Virus record (IMG/VR): IMGVR_UViG_3300044647_001411
Location: 1 to 25,035 of that record
DNA: 25,035 bases
Origin: a virus
Reading direction: 5' to 3' (one strand)
Below are positions 1 to 7,100 of the stretch, in pieces. The notes below the pieces were generated by a model. That model was not told the DNA's origin. It was given only the letters and a program-made list of their open reading frames with translations, and searched no databases. The translations under genes and the position numbers were made by a program. Positions within the stretch are counted from its first letter, which is position 1. Every line of letters starts with the position of its first letter.

Positions 1-1917
1 ACTTTAACCTCTAACGCTCAGAATACAATGACACTTTCCTTCCAAGAGCAAGACATTGCTGTTAGCGTAACAAACACACTTCCCCAGTTTTCTGAGAGCG
101 ATAGCTATGTAAGAATGGATGGAGGTAATGGTTGGGGGTCTACCGCTACAAGAACTAGAAGATTTTCAAATGTTCGTGATAATCTAGGAACGGCTGTTAC
201 AATAAATGATTCGGCAACAGATGGAACGATATTTGTTATCAAAGAAGCCGGACTTTATGATTTAAGCTATAGTGATAGTTTTTCTGGCGCTGTTGACATG
301 GCAATAACTAAAAATTCATCAAATCCAGCCGGTGCGCCATCTACCTTAGCTCTCGGAGAGTTACTTTGTATATCTTCTTCTGCTACGGCATCTTATGTTG
401 AAACAACAAGTACTCAGGCTTATTTAAATGTTGGGGATTTAATCAGATGTCAAAGTTCTTCTGCTTCTGCGGGGGTATCTTATGGACCTAGAGTTTCAAT
501 CTCCAAAGTCGGCAAGCCTAATGTAACGGGCGTGAATGTAACTCCTTTCGTTAATATTCCACAGCCTGAAAATGAAGTTATTACATTTAAAGGTACTGAT
601 ACTTCAATGTTGAGTACAAGTACAATCAAGTTCCCGTCATCGGTAAGCACAACTAATAAAGGGATTTTACGTTTCGATAATACTAACGCAGACTCTCGCT
701 TTTATGCATTGAAGAGATGTACGGTGGATGTAAGTTTTCAAGGCTATACCAATAACCAAAATAGACAAATTCAGGTAAATAAAAACGGTTCTATTTATGT
801 TGGAGGAGTGTCTGGCTACTCTGCAGGTTCTTCTACTTACGTATCAGCTCAAGTTCAACTTGAAGTTGGTGAGTATGTATCTTTATCAATGGGAAGTCCC
901 GCAGTTCTTACTACTGGAGATGTTCTCCTATCTATTATAGCAACAGCCCTCTCCGACCAAATCCTAACAGCTCCAGAAACCTTCAGCACAGATACGGCAT
1001 CCTTGCAGTATGCCTCATCAGCAGCTTACACGCTTGCTACGCTTAACACGGCTCCTGTAGGCACGTACATTACATTCACTTACGCAGCGAATACAAATAC
1101 TAGAACGCAGACTACGACACGACCAACGCAAACTGATGCGGATATGAATGCTAACGGTTTACTCGTATACACTCGTGCATATAACGCTGCAAGCACGAGT
1201 GGGAACCCGAGTGCCATTGCCATACAGATTGGAAAGGGATTGAAGGGTAAGAGCTTAGATTTGTATAAGAGTGTTGGAAAAGTTACTGCAGGAAGTACTG
1301 ATGTTTTATGGGCAGGTAACGCAAATATAGGAATAAGTAACAAAGACTATAACGAAAACACTGGAATTCTAGTCATTGACTGCGGATATAATTGGTCAGC
1401 AACCACTACAACCGCAGGTTTCCTATTCTCAGATACTACAACACAAAACAACGGCTACCTCGTAATTAATGCAAGCAAGAACGTTTCGCTCACCGGGTTT
1501 GGCTTGAATAGAATTGCTATGAGAGCTACAAGTACAGCAGGTGGAGCTATTGGTACAACAGCTACACTCCAGAGCTTTGCAGAAGAGACTTTTGATACAC
1601 ACGGAGCTTGGGATGGTACGACATTTATTGCGCCAGAAAATGGGTATTATCAAGTTAACGCAACTATAGGAACTGCAACTGTTACTTTGTCAACTACTCA
1701 AGCTGCTCTTATTTATATTTATAAAAACGACATTCTGTATTCAGGTTCAGCACAACGAGGTAATGGTGCGGCTACTGGTTATTTTATTCAAATTTCTGAT
1801 AGTGTTTACCTTAATAAGGGAGACACTATTAAAATCTATGCTAATAGCGCCGTAGCTACAACACAAAATACAGGAGCTGGATTTAATACTATATCTATTT
1901 CAAAAGTGAGTGTATAA
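1..1917 (+). CDS. Modular tail-fibre / receptor-binding protein with C1q/TNF-like domains (5' end outside window)
   Basis: The frame is open to the left edge: the codons before the ATG at 28 read TLTSNAQNT without a stop, so the gene is 5'-truncated and the ATG at 28 is probably internal. At least 638 residues are visible. Numbered from the ATG at 28, the protein is a chain of beta-rich modules: a C1q/TNF-like jelly roll at about 20-163, a second at about 180-310, a Thr/Asn-rich module at about 311-495 that resembles a module shared by aquatic phage tail proteins, and a final C1q-like domain at about 496-629 (key pattern GYYQVNA ... IYIYKNDILY ... LNKGDTIKIYA). Such folds usually trimerise and bind host surface glycans or proteins, so the role is inferred to be host recognition at the tail periphery. 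The downstream fibre-assembly-like gene supports this. Stop codon TAA 1915-1917 is followed directly by T-ATG of the next gene. Confidence 0.8.
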   Translation, partial: TLTSNAQNTMTLSFQEQDIAVSVTNTLPQFSESDSYVRMDGGNGWGSTATRTRRFSNVRDNLGTAVTINDSATDGTIFVIKEAGLYDLSYSDSFSGAVDMAITKNSSNPAGAPSTLALGELLCISSSATASYVETTSTQAYLNVGDLIRCQSSSASAGVSYGPRVSISKVGKPNVTGVNVTPFVNIPQPENEVITFKGTDTSMLSTSTIKFPSSVSTTNKGILRFDNTNADSRFYALKRCTVDVSFQGYTNNQNRQIQVNKNGSIYVGGVSGYSAGSSTYVSAQVQLEVGEYVSLSMGSPAVLTTGDVLLSIIATALSDQILTAPETFSTDTASLQYASSAAYTLATLNTAPVGTYITFTYAANTNTRTQTTTRPTQTDADMNANGLLVYTRAYNAASTSGNPSAIAIQIGKGLKGKSLDLYKSVGKVTAGSTDVLWAGNANIGISNKDYNENTGILVIDCGYNWSATTTTAGFLFSDTTTQNNGYLVINASKNVSLTGFGLNRIAMRATSTAGGAIGTTATLQSFAEETFDTHGAWDGTTFIAPENGYYQVNATIGTATVTLSTTQAALIYIYKNDILYSGSAQRGNGAATGYFIQISDSVYLNKGDTIKIYANSAVATTQNTGAGFNTISISKVSV

Positions 1918-1918
1918 T

Positions 1919-2428
1919 ATGATTAGAATTTCTATAAATAAAAATTCTCAAATTACTAACCAAGGACTTTTTCCAACAATGGAAGAAGCTCAAGCTTGGC
2001 TTGCTAAGCACGAAGGTATGAAAAGCTTTGGCGAACCAGCTCAAACAATTCAACAAGAAGTTGAGCTTTCTCCAGCAGTTTTAGAAACTCAACAAGTTCT
2101 TGTTAAAGAAGCTGAGTTAGACGAAGAAGGAAACGAACTCTCTCCTGCAGAGTATGAAGAACAAGAAGTTGTCATACAAGAAGCTGTTACAGAAATGCAG
2201 GAAGTGTATATTCCCGGCAGCTACGAAGTGGAAATCCTTGACGTAACTTCCCAACTTGAGCAAGAGGCGATTAACGCAGAAGCACAAGCTTTTCTTGACT
2301 CAACAGACTTCAAAGTAATGCGCCACATTAGACAGAAAGCTTTGGGACAAGAACTAAGCCTGTCCGAAGAAGAGTATTTGGCTTTAGAACAGCAGCGCTC
2401 AGATGCGGCAGCATCAATTGTAAAATAG
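1919..2428 (+). CDS. Tail-fibre assembly chaperone-like protein
   Basis: This is a 169-residue acidic protein. ATG 1919 is preferred over the in-frame GTG at 1910 because GTG 1910 lies inside the previous gene and ATG 1919 forms the TAATATG junction seen repeatedly here. The N-terminal half is Glu/Gln/Val-rich with alternating charged residues. The C-terminal part, with FLDSTDFKVMRHIRQKALGQ followed by LSEEEYLALEQQRSDAA, matches the 'STDW/F-x-V-x-R' pattern of phage tail-fibre assembly proteins (DUF4376-like C termini). In known phages these small proteins lie just downstream of a fibre gene and help the fibre trimerise. That position is exactly reproduced here, so the client is inferred to be the upstream C1q-domain fibre. 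The family match is by eye; a structural role cannot be excluded. Confidence 0.6.
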   Translation: MIRISINKNSQITNQGLFPTMEEAQAWLAKHEGMKSFGEPAQTIQQEVELSPAVLETQQVLVKEAELDEEGNELSPAEYEEQEVVIQEAVTEMQEVYIPGSYEVEILDVTSQLEQEAINAEAQAFLDSTDFKVMRHIRQKALGQELSLSEEEYLALEQQRSDAAASIVK

Positions 2429-2431
2429 GAG
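2428..2431 (+). promoter_or_regulatory. Ribosome binding site deciding GTG start at 2438
   Basis: GGAG overlaps the last base of the previous TAG stop and lies 6 nt before GTG 2438. It supports a real start for the short DUF3008-like gene, which begins with GTG and is easily missed. Confidence 0.6.
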
Positions 2432-2437
2432 TATACT

Positions 2438-2614
2438 GTGCCAATTAAGTCACGCCAGCAACAAAAACTCATGTATGCCGCCGCTAACGACCCTCAAGTA
2501 GCTAAAGATACTGGTGTATCTCAAAAGGTAGCTCGTGAGTTTATTAAGTCTACTCCAAAGAAACGCTTCAAAAAACTCAAAGAGAAACTCGGTTGCAAAA
2601 CTTGCGCTGAGTAA
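2438..2614 (+). CDS. Small DUF3008-like conserved phage protein (GTG start)
   Basis: This 58-residue protein reads MPIKSRQQQKLMYAAANDPQ, then VAKDTGVSQKVAREFIKSTP, ending KKRFKKLKEKLGCKTCAE. The start is GTG 2438, 9 nt after the previous stop and with a GGAG site. The pattern 'MPxKSxxQQxxMYAA ... PQVAKxxGVSQKVAREFIxxTPKKRFKxL' is a widely distributed family in phages and bacteria (DUF3008-like); its function is not established. The protein is small, very basic and has a C-terminal CxxC pair (C53, C56). It opens a block of small coupled genes ending at 4153, and its C-terminal KRFKKLKEK resembles motifs in the following small proteins. The large open frame that starts at GTG 2535 overlaps it in another frame, but its true start is downstream at 2625. 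Confidence 0.75.
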   Translation: MPIKSRQQQKLMYAAANDPQVAKDTGVSQKVAREFIKSTPKKRFKKLKEKLGCKTCAE

Positions 2615-2624
2615 ACGAGGATAT

Positions 2625-3203
2625 ATGGCAGACAGAAAAGAACTCCAAGCAGAAAAGAATCGTGTATTGGAGCTATACAACGCACAAAAAGTAAAGATGG
2701 AGAAAGCCGGTTCTTCTATTGAGCAGTTGTCACGATTGAACCAGCTAAAAAATAATAAAATCGAACAACTGGAAGAACAGTATGGAGACGCTTTAAATAA
2801 ACTCAACAAGGGTAAGAACGTAACTGTATCTGGCGGTACTACTAGCGGCATGGAGTTAAATCAATCCAAGCTTCCTGATGTGTCTAAACAAAAGGGACTC
2901 GGTAAAGAGTCGCTATTTAAACGTCTTAAAGGCGGCAAGGGCGCTCTTGTAGCAGGGCTATTAGGCGCAGGAGCTAGTGCTCTATTGCCCGAAGATAGCT
3001 ACGCAGCAGACGTAGCCGAACGTATCGGTAAAGCTTCCGAAGAAGTGGACCCAATGGCACAAGCTCAAAAGTTTAGTGAAGGTCTTGCGAGTCCTGAAGA
3101 TATTATGCAGAAAGCTGCTGAGCTTAAAGCACGTAAAGCATATGAGAAATCTCCTGCGTTTTCTAATCTTCGCAACAGACTACAAAAAAAGATGGGTCAA
3201 TGA
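2625..3203 (+). CDS. Coiled-coil protein with hydrophobic Gly/Ala segment, possible minor or internal virion protein
   Basis: The protein has 192 residues. ATG 2625 (MADRKELQAEK) is chosen because an ACGAGG site lies just upstream and the longer frame from 2535 would overlap the DUF3008-like gene. Residues 1-62 form a charged heptad-like coiled coil, 63-100 are a Gly/Lys/Ser linker with LFKRLKGGKG near 98-106, and 107-121 are a hydrophobic Gly/Ala stretch (ALVAGLLGAGASALL) that could insert in or pass through a membrane. The rest is helical. A similar layout of coiled coil plus Gly-rich hydrophobic segment is seen in the large ejection-type proteins at 18-24 kb, so a minor internal virion role is possible. 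I do not recognise a named family. Its TGA stop overlaps the next start (ATGA), which implies translational coupling. Confidence 0.65.
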   Translation: MADRKELQAEKNRVLELYNAQKVKMEKAGSSIEQLSRLNQLKNNKIEQLEEQYGDALNKLNKGKNVTVSGGTTSGMELNQSKLPDVSKQKGLGKESLFKRLKGGKGALVAGLLGAGASALLPEDSYAADVAERIGKASEEVDPMAQAQKFSEGLASPEDIMQKAAELKARKAYEKSPAFSNLRNRLQKKMGQ

Positions 3204-3391
3204 GATTTAAGAAACTTCGTGATAAAATACAAGGAAGAACAGCAGATGGCTCTGCACCAACAGACCAGAAGTTGTATTCTAGAGTTAAAAGCGAAGCTAA
3301 AGCAAAGTTTAAAGACGACTATCCCTCTGCTTATTCGTCTAGTTGGATCGTGAGACGATTTAAGAAGCTGGGCGGAAGGTACAGAAAATGA
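3200..3391 (+). CDS. Very basic small conserved phage protein (YPSAYSSSWIVRR motif)
   Basis: This 63-residue protein has about 20 Lys/Arg and about 6 Asp/Glu. The start ATG 3200 overlaps the previous stop (ATGA). The N terminus is MRFKKLRDKI and the C terminus RRFKKLGGRYRK, so the same RFKKL peptide occurs twice. The core LYSRVKSEAKAKFK then YPSAYSSSWIVRRFKK resembles the 'VKxEAKxKFKxYPSAYASGWIVKxYK(K/R)xGG' segment of small proteins I recall from marine myoviruses and other aquatic phages, where no function is known. The high charge suggests nucleic-acid binding or packaging in the virion, but this is inference. It is translationally coupled on both sides to small basic or coiled-coil proteins. 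Confidence 0.7.
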   Translation: MRFKKLRDKIQGRTADGSAPTDQKLYSRVKSEAKAKFKDDYPSAYSSSWIVRRFKKLGGRYRK

Positions 3392-3651
3392 GCGGGGGAT
3401 TAAAGAGGTGGTATCGGGAGCGTTGGACCAAAAAGGTCGGAAGCAAGTATGTCGAATGCGGTTCCGATGAAGGCAAAGACGATGCAAAGTGTCGCCCATC
3501 TAAACGCATCACAAGTGACACTCCTAAAACTTGGAAAGAATTAACTCCCGCGCAAAAGAAAAGCGCAGTAGCTGATAAAAACAAAGCTACAAGAGAGGGA
3601 AGACAATACGGAAACTTAAGATTTAAAAAGCTAAGGAAACGTGTAAAATGA
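3388..3651 (+). CDS. Very basic small conserved phage protein (CRPSKR...TPKTWKEL motif)
   Basis: This 87-residue protein has about 27 Lys/Arg against about 10 acidic residues. Its start overlaps the previous stop (ATGA). It begins GLKRWYRERWTKKVGSKYVE, carries two cysteines (C24, C35) around an acidic GSDEGKDDAK loop, then CRPSKRITSDTPKTWKELTP, and ends NLRFKKLRKRVK. The 'GLKxWFxExW(V/T)xx...CRPSKRVSSxTPKTWxEL' pattern resembles small proteins of marine T4-like phages and other environmental phages, often encoded next to, or fused with, relatives of the genes on either side. The function is unknown. The two Cys could contribute to metal binding or a disulfide. The C-terminal NLRFKKLRKR repeats the motif that opens the next protein (MKFKNLRETLK). 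Confidence 0.7.
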   Translation: MSGGLKRWYRERWTKKVGSKYVECGSDEGKDDAKCRPSKRITSDTPKTWKELTPAQKKSAVADKNKATREGRQYGNLRFKKLRKRVK

Positions 3652-3893
3652 AATTTAAAAACTTACGCGAAACTTTAAAGTGTAATAGCCCTCGTCGCAC
3701 TCCGGGTGAACGCAAAAAATTTGTAGTAAAAGCTTGCGAAAGTGGACAAGAAAAAATAGTGCGATTTGGTGATCCAAATATGCAAATAAAAAAACATATA
3801 CCAGAAAGACGTAAATCTTTTAGAGCACGACACAAATGTGATCAAAAAAATACTAAATTATCGGCTCGCTACTGGAGTTGTAAAAAATGGTAG
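3648..3893 (+). CDS. Very basic Cys-containing conserved phage protein (RRKSFRARHxC...YWSCKKW)
   Basis: This 81-residue protein has about 25 basic and 7 acidic residues. The start overlaps the previous stop (ATGA). The sequence runs MKFKNLRETLKCNSPRRTPG, ACESGQEKIVRFGDPNMQIK, then RRKSFRARHKCDQ and a terminal ARYWSCKKW. The 'CxxPRxTPGxxKKFVVKAC...KIVRFGDPxMxIKK...RRKSFRARHxC...ARYWSCKxW' signature is one I recognise from many marine T4-like phages and other large phages, where it is a conserved hypothetical. Four cysteines (C12, C30, C64, C78) and His50 and His62 could coordinate zinc. Together with the charge this suggests a nucleic-acid-binding protein, which remains inference. It overlaps the next gene by 7 nt. 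Confidence 0.75.
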   Translation: MKFKNLRETLKCNSPRRTPGERKKFVVKACESGQEKIVRFGDPNMQIKKHIPERRKSFRARHKCDQKNTKLSARYWSCKKW

Positions 3894-4153
3894 ATAAATT
3901 AAAAGAACACTTAAAATCATTACAAGAACAAGGTATACCTTTGTTGTTTATCAAAGATCCTTTGACAAAACAACCCAGTGTATCTCTTACTCTATTGCTT
4001 ATTGCTTTTGCACTAAGTGTATTTTCTCTTATAAATAAGTTTGCTAAAATAGTAGATGGTGTTGACGTAGACAATACACTCGAACTCTTGGTCGTATGCG
4101 CCTCTTTGTACTTTGGTCGATCTCTTTCTAAAAAAATGAACGATAAGGAATAG
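3887..4153 (+). CDS. Small two-helix membrane protein, holin candidate
   Basis: The protein has 88 residues. ATG 3887 overlaps the previous TAG by 7 nt. A charged amphipathic N terminus (MVDKLKEHLKSLQEQG) is followed by IPLLFIKDPLTKQPS, a strong membrane segment at about 32-50 (VSLTLLLIAFALSVFSLIN), a short loop (KFAKIVDGVDVDN) and a second segment at about 67-79 (LELLVVCASLYFGR), ending in a basic tail. The 'GIPLxxIxDPxTxxxSVSLT ... CAxLYFGR' pattern resembles a small membrane protein of unknown function in marine phages. Size and topology fit a class II holin, but no endolysin is nearby, so a role in virion-membrane contact is equally possible. It closes the small-gene cassette. Confidence 0.6.
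   Translation: MVDKLKEHLKSLQEQGIPLLFIKDPLTKQPSVSLTLLLIAFALSVFSLINKFAKIVDGVDVDNTLELLVVCASLYFGRSLSKKMNDKE
4145..4149 (+). promoter_or_regulatory. Ribosome binding site deciding GTG start at 4156
   Basis: AAGGA lies 6 nt before GTG 4156 and favours it over the internal ATG at 4168 as the start of the 1244-residue fibre. Confidence 0.5.
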
Positions 4154-4155
4154 TT

Positions 4156-7100
4156 GTGAATATAAAAATGGGTGTAAATAGACAGATAACATCTAGCGGT
4201 TCGTTAGGTTTATTTGATATTACTGACGATTTAGTTATTCGCGTTGTTACCGAAGGTGCTGGTCCTAGTAATGCTATTGTAGTAAGAGGACGCATTAAAG
4301 GTCAATCTGCGCTCAATACACTTCAAACAATTACTGGCTCTACCAGCACGACAGTAACAGTAGCTACTTACGAAGAAATTGAAATCGATTGTGCTATATA
4401 TGATCCCCTTGGTACAGAAGTTAAAGTAATTGTAACCTCATTCGACCAAGATATATCCTCTACTGCAGTTCCTATCGGCGCAGCAACCGCAGCCAGACAA
4501 GATACAGGAAATGCGAGCTTAGCTTCTATTGATGCCAAAACTCCTGCTCTTGTTGGTGGCAAGGTTCCGGTAGACATTAGCAGTATCAGCGGTACAGTCG
4601 AGATTACAAACGATGTTGGCAATGCCATACCAGTATCTGCTGCGTCTTTGCCACTCCCCTCTGGTGCCTCAACTGAAGCCAAACAAGATACTCAGGTTAC
4701 GAAGCTCACCTCAATTGACGATAAGACCCCCGCCCTAGTATCGGGTAAAGTTCCCGTAGATGTTGTGGCTTTGCCGTTACCCTCTGGAGCAGCCACTTCT
4801 GCCAACCAATCTACAGCTAACTCAAGTCTTTCTAGTATTGACGGCAAAGTGCCAGCTAACCTCACAGTTACGGCTACTCGCCTATTAGTAGATAATTCAG
4901 GCGTAACACAGCCTATAAGCGCAGCTTCGTTACCCTTACCAGACGGTGCTGCTACTTCGGCAAATCAAACCACAGCCAATTCTAGCCTTTCCAGCATAGA
5001 CTCAAAACTCAGTTCTTTGGGTCAAAAGACAATGGCTAGTTCTACTCCGGTTGTCATATCCTCAGACCAAACAGCAATACCAATAAGTGCTGCCTCTTTG
5101 CCTTTGCCTACCGGAGCTGCCAGCGAATCCACCCTATCAATCTTAAATACAAAAGTACCAGCAAACCTTACAGTAAACTCTACTAGACTTTTAGTAGACG
5201 GGTCTGGCGTTACTCAGCCAATCTCAGGCTCAGTAACTATCTCTAATTTTCCGACAACCCAAGATGTTGCTGTCACAAGTGCCCTTCCTTCTGGAACTAA
5301 TAATATCGGGGATGTTGATGTAGTAACATTACCAGTATCCTTCAATTCTGGTAACTCTGATGCAACAACTCAAAGAGTAGTAATTGCTACAAATCAATCT
5401 GCAATTCCAGTAAGTGGGACTATAACTACTACAATTACTGGCGTATCTACTGAAGCTAAACAAGACACCGGCAATACAAGCCTATCCTCCATTGACGGAA
5501 AGCTTCCGGCTCTTTCCGGAGGCAGAGTTCCCGTTGATATCGGAGGAAATGGCTCTATTACTATTACTTCCGGAACAATCACTGTTCAGAACGAAGTAGA
5601 AATAAGTAACGATACTGGCAATCCGGTTCCAATTTCAGCAAGCACCCTTCCTTTGCCAAGTGGAGCTTCTACAAGTGCTAACCAAACAAATGGCACTCAG
5701 AAAACACAAGTTGTTGATGGCTCTGGAAACGTAATTGGCTCTACCAGTAACGCCCTAGACGTTAACGTTAAGTCAGGGGTTGCTCTTTCTGTTGAGCTAA
5801 GTCAAAGCAGTGACTCTGTTGCTGTTTTTGGAAATGACGGAACTACAAATAGAGCACTTAAAACAGACGCAAACGGAGAACTTCAAGTTGACGTTCTTTC
5901 TAGCGCACTTCCTTCTGGAGCATCTACCTCTGCTCTACAAACCACAGGCAACAGTAGTCTCTCATCCATAGATACAAAATTAACTACCAGTGTTAATGGC
6001 TTAGTTGTTGACGGGTCTGCAGTCACGCAGCCTATCTCAGCATCTAGTCTTCCATTGCCAACTGGGGCTTCCACTGAAACTACGCTACTGGCGCTTAATA
6101 CAAAAGTCCCGGCAAACCTCACAGTAACCGCAACTAGACTTCTTGTCGATAACTCTGGAGTTACTCAACCAGTATCAGCTTCCTCGTTACCACTCCCAAC
6201 TGGCGCTGCTACTGAGACTACTCTTTCTAGTATAAACGGTAAACTCGGTTCCCTTGGTCAAAAAACCATGGCGAACTCAGCTCCTGTCGTAATAGCTTCC
6301 GATCAATCAGCTATACCAGCATCACAATCTGGTACATGGGACATTACAAACATCTCCGGTACAGTGTCTTTACCAACTGGTGCCGCAACGTCTGCACTTC
6401 AAACTACAGGAAATACATCTCTCACAGATATTGCGGGCGCAACTCTTGTAGATAATGCTTCCTTTACGGATGGCACAACTCGCGTTAATGCTGCCGGATA
6501 CGTTCTCGACGAAGTGGCAGGCACGGCATTAACAGAAAATGACATTGCTGCTGCTCGTATTGATAGCAAACGTGCTCAAGTTTTAGTAATAGAAGACGCT
6601 GCAACAAGAGGTCAAAGAGCCTCTGTCAGTGCCTCGGGTGCAATTAAAGTAGATAATTCTGCTGTAACTCAGCCAATAAGTGCAACAGCACTTCCTTTAC
6701 CAACTGATGCCTCCACTTCGGCATTACAAACCACAGGTAATACTAGCTTATCCAGCATAGATACAAAGCTACCATCTAACTTAACAGTAACTTCCACTCG
6801 TTTACTTGTGGATAATTCTGGAGTAACTCAGCCGGTAAGTGCCGCCTCCTTACCATTGCCAACTGGGGCTGCTACCGAAACCACTCTATCCGGAATGTCA
6901 GGCAAACTTCCAGCAACACTTGGTCAAGCAACTAGCGCAAATTCACTTTCAGTAGTGGTAGCGTCAGATCAGTCACCCTTGCCAATCTCCGGAACAATCA
7001 CTTCAACACAAGTAGCTGGAGTAGAGGATGCGGCAAATTCAAGCACCTCTCCTTTACTAGCTAATGGAGTATTTACTGGAACAGCATTCAATGTAACTGG

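Noticed and set aside
1933-1940. TATAAATA, identical to the T4 late promoter core (also at 4030-4037 and 14655-14662)
   Set aside because: About 1-2 copies per strand are expected by chance at this AT content; all lie inside genes and the tail genes look podovirus-like rather than T4-like.
2535-2624. N-terminal extension of the 192-residue protein from GTG 2535
   Set aside because: It would overlap the well supported DUF3008-like gene in another frame; ATG 2625 has its own ribosome site.
2450-2851. 133-codon - strand frame over the small-gene cassette
   Set aside because: It is Ser/Leu/Phe-rich antisense of Lys/Glu-rich genes, with no ribosome site support, and contradicts three well supported + strand genes.
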